A DNA stretch of 64,000 bases, taken from contig WPIO01000039.1 of NCBI GenBank assembly GCA_009760855.2, positions 1 through 64,000 on the forward strand. The letters are read 5' to 3'. This document shows, piece by piece, positions 12,146-24,799 of the stretch. Both the position numbers and the translations under genes were made by a program. The first letter of the stretch is position 1. The number at the start of each line of letters is the position of its first letter. Source of the DNA: Cristatella mucedo (taxonomy: Eukaryota; Bryozoa; Phylactolaemata; Cristatellidae). The notes under the pieces are model-generated. The model searched no databases, was not told the origin of the DNA, and saw only the letters and a program-made list of their open reading frames with translations.

Positions 12146-13059
12146 TTATTTATTTAAAATTTGTGCTTGTCTGTGCAGCTAGCTCATTTTGTGCTTCATC
12201 CTTTAAATACTTGCAATGATGCACTTTCTCCACTTACAGGCCTTTGGCCAGTTAATTATACACACAGTATATTTTTAGTAAATATCTCAACCACTCTGAA
12301 AGTAAAGTTTAATGGCTTTTGTGTATTTGTGATCTCAGAAGATAATCACAACAGCAAAAAGTGAGATGCGAATTGAGTCATTAGTGCCAGCCAAAGAAGA
12401 GAGGCACACTAGTATTAAAAATACGGTATTGGGGCAGTGCGAATAATATTGGCCCAAAGCAAAACTAGTGACCCAAGTCATAGTAAGTGGGTATGCATGT
12501 CGACTTATGAGCCAATAGTGTGTGGTACAGCCCAACCAGTGCATTTATTGTGAATGATGGCCATACTTATGCTCTGTTTCGCTTAACCCGGCCATAGCAC
12601 AGCATCCTGGGTATCATCATTGATCTAATCAGAAGCTTTGCGCTTTTGAGGCTGATACATCAGCGTCAAAGCAGTCCAAGTGCAATAGTCAGCTGGAAAA
12701 AGTCTTATCTCCCGAATAATGAAATGAAACTGCAACAGGAACTGGAAATGGTACGTTTCTTCACTTTTTTTTTTTTTGGTAAACATTTTGAAAAACAGCT
12801 ATGTCCAAGTCCGGAGGTGTTCAAAACAAGCATTTCTTTGGGGTGCTCCTGCTCAGGCTGAGCAATCAGCGAGCCTAAATATCTACCGTGATTTACGCTC
12901 CCAACCCTTTTCACTTGTGTGGGTACGTGCATGCTGATTTTTCATCCAGAAGATTCCTACTTGTGCTGGAAAAGGGAAACACGCACTGATTTGAAGTTAA
13001 TTTTACAAACTTTTTTAAAAAGTTGATTCAAGCAATGATGTGTAGCCAGTAAGGCATTA

Positions 13060-13800
13060 TCCAAGTATTTTATGAGCATTCAAAGTAAAGTGTACTATCT
13101 GAAATGATTTGCCAAGGAGGCACCACAGACGACTGGGTCCAAAGTTCGGTGAAACGATGCCCAGCCTGATTTGGGAAACAGTCTCTGACAGATAGCAAAG
13201 CAACAATGAAGGACTTCAAAGTGAGTGATACAAAAAATTGTAGCCATAGGCTGCTTGATGTGGAACGACTACAGGTCCGTGAGAAGTGGCATATAATTAC
13301 CTGGGTTTGTTCTGTGACAGACATGCCTAGCTGGCTGAATTTTTGCAGAACTAGTGTCTTATTGCACCTCGAAGAACACCAGTGAGTTTTTGAGTCACAG
13401 GGTTGAGATTTGGATGGGCCACAAGTGCATGGAATCCAACTTGGATATAGGTCCTTTGTCAGCAAGCCTAACATTTTTGCCCTGCTACGGTGCTGGGTGA
13501 TGCCAGACCTGCATGTGTATTAGCTGATTTGATTGGTCTAGTGAAAGGTCACTTTGGAAGATGATCGCTCCATATTGGCTTCGGATGCTGCAGGAAACGC
13601 TTTTAGTGGATCTCAGAGGTAATTTTTGGGGCTTGGCTCATCTGAGTAACGTTAGGTTTTTTAAAACCAGTAAGTCGGATTCATTTCGTGTTCATTTCTT
13701 ATGGCTGTGTTCCCTGATGGCACATAAACTCGTGATTCAGTGCTATTGTTATGTCAAGCAGGTCATGATTACTGTTTAATTTATCAATACATTCGCGCAA
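13060..13800 (-). mobile_element. Degenerate CR1/L2-like copy 6
   Basis: This weak minus-strand copy lines up with copy 1 near 520-830: tracts around 13290-13400 (GTGACAGACATGCCTAGCTG) and 13430-13480 correspond to the copy-1 stretch running into TATCCTTATCTAAACAGGGC. A 134-residue minus open frame (13070-13474) lies in it but is out of register with the RT. Confidence 0.5.
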
Positions 13801-16800
13801 AGAACTTCGACCCACGGCATTTAAACAAGTTAAAGTTTTCTCCCAATGACAGCAATGCTGGGTATACCGAACTGGCATGGTTATAAGGAGTGATGCAGTA
13901 ATCTAGCTGTGCCTTGTAGCATTGTATTTGCTTGGCCTACGTCCTTCAATTTAATCTTGGTCCAAATGCAGCAATGTGTGCCGTGCACCTTTAGGAGAAG
14001 CGGGATTTTGCCAAAAAGGTCAAACTGTGACTCTCTTTTACAAAAGCGATGCTGTCATCTATCCATGCATGCTCCACACCCTAAGAGTGATGTCCTGTGG
14101 CCGGCTGCCTATGATACAACCACTCGCAGTCTGCCATTGCAGTCTGGCTTAGTGATGGGTGATAAACTGACTAGTGAAACGGGTTAATCCCAATTGAAAA
14201 GCCCTAATAGATCGATAATAGAAATAGTGGCTATGTGCGTGCATGTTCTTCTTAACTGTAGTTTCCATTTAGTCTAGCAACACTATTTGGAATCTAGTAA
14301 AGGGGTCATCTTACGGGTCATGCAATATCGATTTTATATTTAGCCATTCCGGCACTGATTACGTTATACGTCCAATGCTAAATGGTTCAGAGGTCTCAAT
14401 CATTAGCAGTCCATTACTTAGTTACCGTCTGATGTACTCTGGCTGTATTTTTCCAACTGACTGGAGTGTGCTCTCTTTCGTAACTTATCTAGTACTTTGA
14501 GTCCTTGCAATAAATTAAAAATTATTCATGGCCTAAGTCCCGGAGGTAGGCAATTGACCAACCCGGAACTATCCTGACTTGCAAGTAGTCGCCGATAGTT
14601 GACTCCGTTTACGGAAAGCTTGATGCTGCTGCTTTGTCTTTATTTGCTGCGCATTGTTATAACCCCGGCAAATAAGTCGCTTGTGTTTTAAGCATGTCCA
14701 ATGCAAAGTATACCCTGTGGCTTCAATGTGCAAGAAACCAACACCTACCACACATATTCGTAAAGTGCGTATGAACAGGATATTCCCGCTCATGCACACA
14801 CCCACATGCATACTCTCTCGCTCACCCAGCACGGCCTGTGCAGTATAACGAAGTGTGTTCACACATGCATGCTCCACGTAAGCACCCACCACGCATGCAC
14901 GCATTACTAATGCATTCGGGCGCCGACTCACACATCGCCATTGGCGAACACTGGAACTTACACACGGAAAGCTTTTGCAGACGCAGGCATGCATGTGCTC
15001 AAACCAAACCCCTGCAAGACATAAGGCTCATTAAGTTATGTATATGCAAGTGTGCCAGCACAAACTTACATTTGGCCTAATGAATTTGAGCTTTAGGATA
15101 AGGTGGAATATATTATTATAAGTATGCATATCTGGCTAACTCCTCACTTGGTTTTCATAAAAAGATATGGGAGTGATTTGGGGGTGGACAACCAGAGTTT
15201 ATAGATGCATCCAGTGTTAAGTTATTTAGCCTGTGCATAGTAAAAAAAGTTGGATTTGTGCCTCGTGTAAAATTGAGAAGCAGTTGAGCCTTGAATGAGG
15301 CGGTCCGATGAAGTAAGCTTTTGGATAGAAGTCGTGAACGCAAAGAGACTACTTCGGGCAGATATTTCATTTTGAAAGTTGTTTCGTCAGTGTTAACTAA
15401 TAGTCAGTTGGACCTGCAGAGCAGAAGCTTTGCTGCCAAGAGTCTTGCAGTAAAGAGAATGGGACGAGCTGATTCATTCTCCAACATGACCTAAAGGCAA
15501 AAGGTGGCTAAACCGGCTTGAAGGAACCAAGCGATGGTAGGCCTTTTCAGGGCCAGTGTAGTAAAATTGGCCTGCAACCACTCCTGACTAAACTGGGTGA
15601 AACTCTTGACACATGACATCAATCCAACTTCACTGATTAAAAGACCAACCAACAACCATGTGGGTAGCAATGGAACGGCAGGGCTTAGCGACCACTTTTT
15701 CAGCAGTTCAGCATCTACTGAGTATTGTGTTGATAATAATCATAATAATTATAAAACACTTCTATAGCCTAAAATAGCTTATTTTTTATAGACACCTGCC
15801 GTTTATTGGTAAACCGAGATAGCGTCAATGAGGTTACTGATGAACTTGGTGCTACATTGCACGGGACTTGCCAAGGCTATAAGTGGAGCCGGTGGCTTTA
15901 GCTGGTACGTCAACTCAGTGCATGTTGCACATCAGTTGTTCAATGAGATCAGTAAGGTTTTAGGTATATGATCTGAAAGCATATTCCATAGGATCTGGAG
16001 GCTGGCTATCATTGCTGCTAAAATAATTCAAATCTTGGGAGCAGGAAGTATTGGAGAAGTTTAGGTTGGAAGTATTTCCGATAGCCGAAGTAAGAGAAAT
16101 GAAGGGACCGGCATGTCTGGTTAGACCCTTCAATGTTTGAGTAACATTAGGTTACCCAAAAGCAAAGGTTAGGCTTTCCTTTGTTCTGAGCAACACCAGG
16201 TCTTCCATAAATTGCAAGTTACGGATTAGTCATTCAATTTGGAGTTTGTCGTCATTCAATGCAGATATTGGGGTAATACACTTAATTGAGCGGACCGCAG
16301 GAAGGAAGGGAGAGCTCAGTGACAGGCACAGCTCTGCATCACCCAAAGAATAGCACGGTAAAAGCTTAGATTGTGGATTTGGCAGAGCTGGCTCTGAGAA
16401 GGACTGATCGACCTTTGGTAGCTTTTCGAGCGCTCTCTTTGTGGGCAGCTCTCTTTGTGCTTTCAAGACCTGTTGTGCTAGTGTGCAGGCTTTTGGTCTG
16501 CATGCATAAAAGAACTGGCCCAACTGAGTTGCGCTGTAGAAATTGAAACGCTCTGCTATGCTGGTAGAAATTGCTGTCTGCTGAATTCTTGAACCCATTT
16601 GAGGCTTCAACTAAAGGAAGCATTCTTGGACCTTTTCTTGCTTACTATCGTAGCGCTTTTAGGAAACATGTTTTTGCCATGGGTCCCCCGTAGAAAGAAA
16701 ATCTAGTCCATACATATATAGGATTGCATTTACACCATTGTATTGTATTAGGAACATCGTATGTGTGACACAAGGAAAACCACACTGTGGCAGCTTCGCC

Positions 16801-18734
16801 ACTGTAAAGCATGTCATAACTGAGATGGAACCTTTTGACATATGCACTTGGAGGCAATAATATTAGTTTAGAAGAGAGAGGGAAAGAAAAAGCCACTGCA
16901 AAATACTTGTTGGTCAAAGCATTGGCTTGTAAGTCGATTTAACTGACACATTAATTATTCATTCCCAATAGTAGGTGTCAAACACTTCGTGGAGCTGCTT
17001 TCTTTGTGCATGATTAATGTTACTTCATTTGACACTTACTATTTGATTTTCTTACATTTTCTGTCCAATATCAAACTACTTTATAACGATCGAAAAGGGA
17101 AACTTCGCGACGAGTGGGGCTGTAGCATTGTTTTACTATAGTAGAGGCCACCGCGCGGATATCAACCCGACGGATAGCAGGCAAGACGAGCTCTAATGAC
17201 GACGTGTAGAAACAAGCGTGAAGTTGTGATACCAAACCACACTGGCTGATAGTAGCCACGGATAATATATTTCTGGAAAAGTATCGCAAGACCCATTACA
17301 ACTGGCCTTCTCGCCAAACTCAGGTTTCTAATTGCTTTCGACGCTTCGAGATTCGACAGCAGATTGTTAAACTGAGCAGGTAGTTAGCACTGTTGCGTAG
17401 CCGAATATGTCTTAGCCAAGCCAGGGTCTCCCGATGTGCCACCAGGCTTGGGCTTGTTCGGTCACATGCACGTTTAGCTGGGCCTGGCATCCCAGATTTA
17501 CCTCTTAAAGTATAGTGCAATTCTGGTCCGTCTGGAAAATGTGGGCTGCTTTCCTAAATTCTCTCCTCCTAGAGACGCTCCTGTGCTGGCCGACGATAGC
17601 TTAAATCATGTGCGAATCAAAGAAGCTTTATTTGTGACATGTTTCGTCGGAGGTGAAGCATCGGCTGTAGCGACGCAATTGTTTATAGTTGGCAGGCCCA
17701 CCTATTGTCAGTGCACTACTGCTTTAGTCACCTGCATACCGATGACAAGGCACCGCACTCTTTCAGTTGTAGCCAGCCTATTGAGCAGCAGACAGAGAAG
17801 CAGACAGGAGTCGCTCGGGCCACGGAGCCAATTGAATAGTTGTAGGATCAAAAACGGTTGGGAAACAGTCCCAGTTGCAACCTGGAGCAATACGTACCAG
17901 CTTATGTATACGAAACCTCGTTTCATCCAGTTTGCTTTCGCACCAACCCCTACTTCAGCATCAGGCCATCATCTCAATGGGCTAATTGAAATTCTTTTCG
18001 GTGTTCGGGCCAGCTGGAAGTCGTAAAGTTTGGAACTGTTTTTACCTGCAATGATCCTGGCACTTTAAAGTCTCAGACTTTTATCACGCTTTTGCTGCCG
18101 ACTGTTGCATCATCCTACAGCTGTCTTGAGCTGCTACGTCCATGGCGCTACTTAACCGCCTCTCCTACTCAGTTAGGCTTCCCCACTGTCTCTTTGTTGC
18201 TTGGAGATGGAAGCCTTTGGCTATCAAATGCATACCGAAAGCTGCTTAGGCTTTGAGTTCGCTATAGAGAAACTCCTGGAGAAACACCCACTTAGTCCCT
18301 AATTGGCTTTGTGGAGCAAATAGAGGGTTATTGGTATTACATTACATCCGCTCCGGTCGATTTTCGCCCTAGTGAAACTTGGCTTATTGCTACAGTATGG
18401 TTTGTTTGTTAAAAATGGATTCAGTGCAGTTTCAGTTACCGCATATCGATAACTCGCTGGTGTTCGGAATCTAAACTGCTTAACTGATACTTCACAAACC
18501 TCAGATCCTTTAGGAGACCGTGTGGATGAAGCCTCAGCGTCTTCTAAAGCTTCTGAACTCACTTTCGACTTTTCAGTCACAACATCCTGATTTGACCAAC
18601 ATCTGAAAAGAACTTAAAACGCAACCTGTCAGCTGACAGCATTGTGGGCTCCTGATTCAGTCATTAGCAGGCAAAGCTGACATTGTACAAGGCCACTAAC
18701 CACACTCTGGCATGCTTGACCCTGCATGGTCACC
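13801..18734. other. Intergenic DNA, mostly unrecognised
   Basis: A very degraded minus CR1 fragment may lie at about 15980-16400 (GTAAAAGCTTAGATTGTGGA resembles copy-1 sequence near 1117). 14740-14990 is enriched in CACACATGCATGC-type alternating purine-pyrimidine words. The longest frames are 14569-14994 (minus, 141 residues), 16230-16610 (minus, 126) and 17541-18026 (plus, 161). None has a domain, signal peptide or neighbour that supports it as a gene. Confidence 0.35.
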
Positions 18735-18850
18735 CTAACTCAGCTTATTGCTGTTTGTTTATCAAGCATGATATTACTCACCATTCAATTGTACTTCCTT
18801 GGCAGCACATGTAAAGCACTCAGGGAGAGAGATTTTCTGAGTTTCCTTGA
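18735..18850 (+). mobile_element. CR1/L2-like 3' tail, copy 7
   Basis: TTTATCAAGCATGATATTAC, TCACCATTCAATTG and GCACATGTAAAGCACTCAGG match the last 120 bases of the family. The copy has lost the (ATT)n tail. Confidence 0.7.
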
Positions 18851-19084
18851 AGTTCTGTGATTTCCTTTAAGTTCCCATCCTAATCTTCCTGAGTTCCTAT
18901 CTCCCCAGGTCTCTGGAGTTCCCCCATCAGGAGCCTCGAGTTTTTGCTGGCCACTATAAAAAATCCAGCGATCTCAGACTGCCACCTATTGGTAAGCGGT
19001 TCGCCAGAGCGAGGGCTATTAACAAAAAAATAGCTGAGACATTTATATTAGCAATCTTTGAGAACTTAAATCTTTTTGTGTACT

Positions 19085-19170
19085 TGAAGTAGAGGCTGTA
19101 TATAAAGTCCCTAAAAAGAAATTGAGTTCTAAGGGCGCTATATCGATGCATTTTTGTTATTATTATCAAC
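19085..19170 (+). mobile_element. CR1/L2-like 3' end, copy 8
   Basis: TAAAGTCCCTAAAAAGAAAT, TGAGTTCTAAGGGCGC and a following TTATTATTAT tail give the terminal motif and tail of the family. Very short remnant. Confidence 0.55.
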
Positions 19171-19879
19171 AATAAAATCCCGAACTGAACGCTCCGGCTA
19201 TCAAGCAGGTGGGCTGACCCGCAACGGCGAGAAATAGGGCCAACATAGATTTCCAGCCCGAACTTGAATGCCCAATGCCGACCGAAGATTACCGACAGTG
19301 TGCCGCCTGAATAAACGGGGCAATGTGTGTGCCTTCAGTGCATGCTTACTTCGTAGGACTTTTAGAGCCATAATTTCGAACAACCTATCTCCATCATGTA
19401 ACTGGAAATAGCTAATATTTTGGAAGGAATGCTTGTACTGTTCCGCTTTGAGACGCATTGCCATAGTACGCTAACCTTTGGACCAGTGAGTACCTTTGGC
19501 TTTTTTGCGGATCGCCATCCAGCACCCCCTCCGCCGCCAGCGCTCCGAAGGTCAAAGTGACTATCCTGCAGTGCTACTTTATGCTACTCACCCTTGTCCG
19601 CTCTCCTGACTCTGCTTATGTTTCAACTTTCCTCTTGAGCTCAGTGAGACGAAGTCTATGGCTAACAAGTGTGCCGAAAGCCGTTTAGGGTCAGGAGAGG
19701 AAGCAGGGTAAGCTCTCCTCAACAATCACGTGCTGTCATCCTTGACCTTTTGTGGAGTTAGACAGAGATACATTACATTACATTACATATACCGATGATC
19801 GTGGGAGCAGGAATCGCTTTTGGCCCGAATGGCCGCACTCAATTTCTGAAAATGTGCAAATACTTTGCATAAAAATCCT

Positions 19880-20037
19880 AGCTGATTAAAAACAGCTCTT
19901 TGTGGTTAGCGAAGAGCCTTTGAGGCTATCACTTTACTGCTTTTGTGGCGATAAAGGATCGCCCACCCTCGCAGGAATTTCCGAACCCACGTGGATGAAC
20001 TGAGGTCGTAAAGCTTTTACCTAGTGTGCCATCACGG
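19880..20037 (-). mobile_element. tRNA-derived SINE, copy 2
   Basis: On the minus strand: CCGTGATGGCACACTAGGTA, AAGCTTTACGACCTCAG, a degraded box B (GTGGGTTCGGAAATTCC), then AGGCTCTTCG and a body ending AGCTGTTTTTAATCAGC. Same layout as the copies at 9.5 and 59.3 kb. Confidence 0.75.
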
Positions 20038-20039
20038 CT

Positions 20040-23000
20040 CACCCGCACACGATTCCTAGGCCTCAGCCATAGTCGCTATCTAACTTTTGGTAATTCTGAA
20101 AAGAGCGGCGATTGTGTTAGTCGTAGGGTGACGTCCGCCCAAAGACCGCAAAGATGAAAATAATGGCGGTATCTTATCACAAAGCTTTTCGGAGAACCTA
20201 AAATTCTTTTCCAAGCACTTAGGGTTTCGGAAGTTGGAGGGAATTGAGAAGATGGAATCAGGGATGAATAGCTTGTGTCCCAAAGGCCAGTTCTAGGTGG
20301 TGGATGAATGAAGCTGCAGTATGGGCTAGAGGAGGAGTGACTGAAGGGTGACCTCCAAACAACCAGAAAATCTATTCAGCCCATCTATGCAGTAATTATG
20401 CCCGAATGGGAGCCCCGAGCCCCAGCAACTGTGGGACCTGACCTAGATGTGACTGTAATCGCGTCTCACTTAGGTGAGACCCAGCATTTATGATGAGAGG
20501 CTGGGGGCACTGGTGCCCTGAAATGCCACAACCACCAATGCCAGCGCTGCCCTGCTCCAGCTAAAAAGTTTATACGCCCTTTCTCTCTCTCTATCTATTT
20601 CTAAAGTAACCCCATGGAGCTTTGCACCTCTAGCGTACCGGAAATAAGCCGCCTCTATACAAAAAGTTCTTTCCCCACTTGAGAGGCTGAAGTTCCGCCA
20701 AAGGCAGCCTTCCGGTTGCCTTTGGAGCCAGCTCAGCCGAGGCGTTCTAAAACAACGCCTGCCCAGCAGCTGCGTAACTCTATGTTTCGCCTCAAATCGC
20801 AAGCTAATCCATAAGGTATGGCTGAGACGATGGGACACGTGCTCTGTGGCTAAAGCTTGTAGCGGCCGCGCCCCAATGGGCGGTTCCGCCCCAGTCGGAC
20901 CATCGCCCCACTCCGCCCGGCGAACGGGCGCTGGGCACCGCTTCATCAGGCGCTGCTGCCGGTCTGGCAGCGGCTGAACAAAGCCCAATGCATGAATCGG
21001 GCCAGCTGTGGTCGTGGACTGCTAGTGCCGCAGCGAACTACTTTTCTTGCCAGTCCGCCGGCTTGACGTCTGGACGCTACGCTTCCCGCCCGCACTTTCT
21101 TCCTCCGCGGGCGCTATAGCTCCGGTGCTGCTTGGCACCGCGGCTACTACGTCCGTCCGCGACATGCTCGCTTGTTGCCTGGCGTACAATGCAATACCCA
21201 CTCGCTTGTTGGGGAGGTGGGGGTTGGGGGCTTCTGCTCTTCGTCGCGCCGGGACATCGTGCGCACGAGCCCCACCCCCACAAGCTCCATCGATATCGGT
21301 CAGCGCAAGGACCACCAGCAGCGAGATGTGCGTGCGCCGTTTTTAAGCGGAGAGACCTGAGTTCACAATGCGTAGAACTTTTCGTGGTGACTAACGGAGA
21401 ATCTGGTCACTTATAAGAGCATGCTACTCGCAACCCATTTGGTCGATGGACTGCCAGGTAAACCAAAGTGCCGTCAACTCTGTTGGTGCAGGTTGGGAGT
21501 AAGAGTTCACCATCCTCAGGCCCATTGAACGACTTTCAAGCCACCAGGCCCATGAATAGCAAATGAGTCTTGATAGTACTACCGTAGGGACCGCTAACGC
21601 CGATCCCAAACATCCAAGATTTCAGGACTTCTTATGTGAGCCGCATTCCGCTCCGTAACCACAGACATGGGTGTTAATGTGAGTACGATTTCATTGTATT
21701 AATTCATTTCGCCTAAGCGCTTTCTATAGTAAGCATTCGATGGGCCAGCAGATCTTATTCGCACGTAGCAAAGAGAAAGTAGTTATTGAAGTGTCAGGAG
21801 AGCAGTTTTGAGGTAGTGAGTAGCATGGAAGTAGCAGCTCAGGTCTACAAAGTGACGTTATTTCACAGTTAGTCGGGCAGGAGAGTAGGCATCGTTTCAC
21901 TAATGGTGGGAGCTAAACTCTAATAGTCTTGAACCCAGAGCTAGGGCAAGCTTCTGTCAAATTATCTTTAAAGGAGGAATGGAAACAGCTTATGGTCTAT
22001 GCAGGAGCTTGAGGGGAAGAGGAGGAGGCTGAAACCGGTTCCAGTTCAGCTAGTATGGAGAGCCGCTTCATGGCGGCTTCGGCAGCGTAAGTACTTTGCT
22101 TGTCACCAGTTTTCCACTCAACCGGCAGCCAGCCAAGTTTTTTCCAGCAAAGGAGACGCACGAATAAACCTCTAAATAGGGGGTAAACTAGCCTTGCAGC
22201 CATATTCCATCGCCAGCTATGGTAGTCTAGTGGCTTTTTTTTTCTAGCCCAGCCAAAAGAGGAAGAAATCTAGCTGAGACAGAACCAAGGAGCTAAAAAT
22301 CTAGTTATTAAGCTGCAACACTGGAAGCAGCTCCAATCTTAGATGGGGATTTTGATATTAGCTGGGGCTGACATTCAAAATTTAGGCAGGGTCAGCATCG
22401 GCAAATTTCACCCCTGAGAACGAGGTGCTGGTTTCACATCAGCATCACCTATTAGAAGAGCCGAAGCTTTCAAGTCCAGCAACCCATGAGGTAAACGAGC
22501 AACAGTTCCGTTTTATCGTCGTCCAAAGGCTATGAAAACCCCGGGCATCCAGGATCAAATGTCTACAAGGCACTGTTCAGTTATTTGGGTAGCTGTAGAT
22601 TCTGATGGTTCCAAATGATAATATCGGTGAACGTCGTCAGCACAAGGATTGTTTTTTACGGGTCCAAATTTGTCTCGATGTTGGGTATAAATAGAGAGCA
22701 GCAAAGAACCGATGACAGATTCTCGAGGACTCTAGCAGGCAACTGGTCTGATGGATATCCTGAATCTCTTATTGAATGCTAATCACCGTACACTCCAAAA
22801 TAATGATCGGACATGTACGATTAAAAGTATCGCCAAAGCCCTCAACCCAAGACCGACTGTCTCAATCGTTCAAGTGATGATAGGATTGCGGTTTTAGCTG
22901 CCACCATAGGTGTATGGTTAAGTTACGACCCTTATCCAGGTCCGTGGACCTCGATTCCTTGCGGTGGGCGACCTTATCGCCAACCGTCATGGTGATAAAC

Positions 23001-24790
23001 TGCAAGGCTCTTTCTGTTGCTATGCAAGAGGCTGTTTAAGCAGCTATGATTTATCGATGATGGTTTATATATTTATATAAATGTATAGTAACAAACATAA
23101 CATAAATATATAATAAATATAACATGAGTATGCAAGACATAACAATGGAAATGAGTTACAGCTGATGATCTGTCAAAGATGGAGAAAGTATAATCTGTCA
23201 TGTCAAGAAGATATATTACTAAGGTAGAGAAGAGTAGTTTAAAGTGGAACCTCGATGAAATTTTTTCTAAAATTTTGTTCTCTTTTCGTGTGCTACCATA
23301 GCTGCTTAGTGACAAGTTTTTCTAACCTTTTGACAACAAAGAGAAGGAAACTGGGTTGGAGAAGTTAGCAAAGAACCCCTGTATGATCCACCCGCCCTTG
23401 GTGATTGCTCTATTGATGCATTGATTTGGAACTATTTGAGTACGATCAATATTTGCAGAGAAGATTAATACTGGGGTTATAAATAGTGTTGGTCTGCTAG
23501 TGAAGATCGCAGACACAAGATAGAGATTTTCCAAGAAGTGAGCTCTTTTTACTAGACCTAGACACCTCGCATGCAGAACCCTAGAAAATCTTTGAAGGTC
23601 ACAATTTGCAACTCAAAGTAAATTGCTTTAGCCGGAGGAGGCTTTACGGAATGATCGGCACCATTTTTTCAGTGAATATTATTGAAACTTTTTGGCTGAG
23701 CCGCTACTATTTGGGGCGGAGACCTTTTCTAGTATTGGCAAACCAAGCGAAGGTCTTACAAAACCGTCCAAGATTAGTAGGCGACTCCAGCCCTGAGGGG
23801 AAACCCTGGCTTTTTAAGTTTCTGGAGGTGGACCTGAAGGAAGTCTTTAAAAATGACTAGGATCTTCGTCAGACGTGCACCCTATTAAAGCGGTCTTTCA
23901 AAGCCTGCACTTATTGCGGTCCATCGGAAGTTTTTTCTGCAATTGTAAGTCTCTGCAATGCGGAAAGAAATAAACGAATATGTACACGGAAAGAACAAAG
24001 GGACTATGCTCAACATATTCTGCAGGTGGTCATGTTCCACTGCATTAGTGAGGGCATCATGGCCACGGTCGAGTCTGGATGCAGACCACAGTAAATTTCA
24101 CATACAGATTTCTGAAAGAAAATTCGCCCCGGTCAATGCTTTTAAGTTTATCAGCAAAAAACTTTGCAATGTGTACAAACTGAGCAGGAACAGTCGAAGG
24201 GCCGAGAAAATCCGAGGAGGGTCATGGGCAAGACATGGTCGAGCAGCCAATCCCTTTTGTGATAATGAGACCAAAGTTGTGGCATTTTTCAAACAACGTG
24301 AGGTGGTATGATTAAAGCTGTTAGGACCACAAACCAAGGTTCTCCGACATTCCAGAGAGAGCTGGACTGGCCGTCGCTAGCTGTCATGACGTGAATGCTA
24401 GTGCTCCGCCATGTATGGTAACGTGCCTCGTCACAGCGACAAATGTTTTAGTGCGTAAACTCCCACATCCTCTATAAACCAGAGCTTTCTACAACATGCC
24501 AGGAAGGAGGGCCGTTGAATGATGTGTTTATTTTACCCGTATACACGACATATCTTTTTATCAAACCTTGCACATCTCTTTAAATCACACATTTTTACTT
24601 TTTCAACGTCCATTCTGTTTGCTAACACTCGAACTCCGCTTTCAAAACTCACGTTGTAGAATGACAAAAGCGCTCCTCGTTTCCAACATAAAACATGCGT
24701 AAAGCTGGAAAACCAAATCAATTCACACCTGCTCCTCGGGTATCATCGAACTCGTTAAACGTTCTTGTAAGACTAGGATCTCCCTTTTAC
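20040..24790. other. Intergenic DNA, no confident gene
   Basis: 20480-21350 is GC-rich and has open frames on both strands. The longest is 20488-20988 (minus, 166 residues, Arg-rich, no domain). 23040-23320 is AT-rich. Frames at 23606-23860 (plus) and 23958-24311 (plus, 117 residues) are also unrecognised. I see no convincing start context, splice sites or domain to support a gene. Confidence 0.35.
22860..23055 (+). mobile_element. Probable degenerate SINE, plus orientation
   Basis: CTGCCACCATAGGTGTATGG, CGACCCTTATCCAGGTCCG, ACCTCGATTCCTTGCGG, AAGGCTCTTTCTGTTGC and AAGAGGCTGTTTAAGCAGC occur in the order head, box B-like, body, 3' end seen in the better SINE copies. Identity is low in the head. 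Confidence 0.45.
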
Positions 24791-24799
24791 TCATATATG

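Larger units (their letters stand above)
10276..13055. other. Intergenic DNA with microsatellites; no recognisable gene
   Basis: There is a CT-rich stretch near 10500-10560 and a purine-rich stretch at 11700-11873. A (TA)n tract lies at 11411-11492 and a T13 run at 12765-12777. The 91-residue plus frame at 10704-10979 has no recognised domain. Ile-Tyr repeat open frames across 11315-11563 are artefacts of the (TA)n tract. Confidence 0.4.

Noticed and set aside
20488-20988. 166-residue minus-strand frame as a host gene
   Set aside because: Arg-rich composition in GC-rich DNA with open frames on both strands, and no domain or start context.
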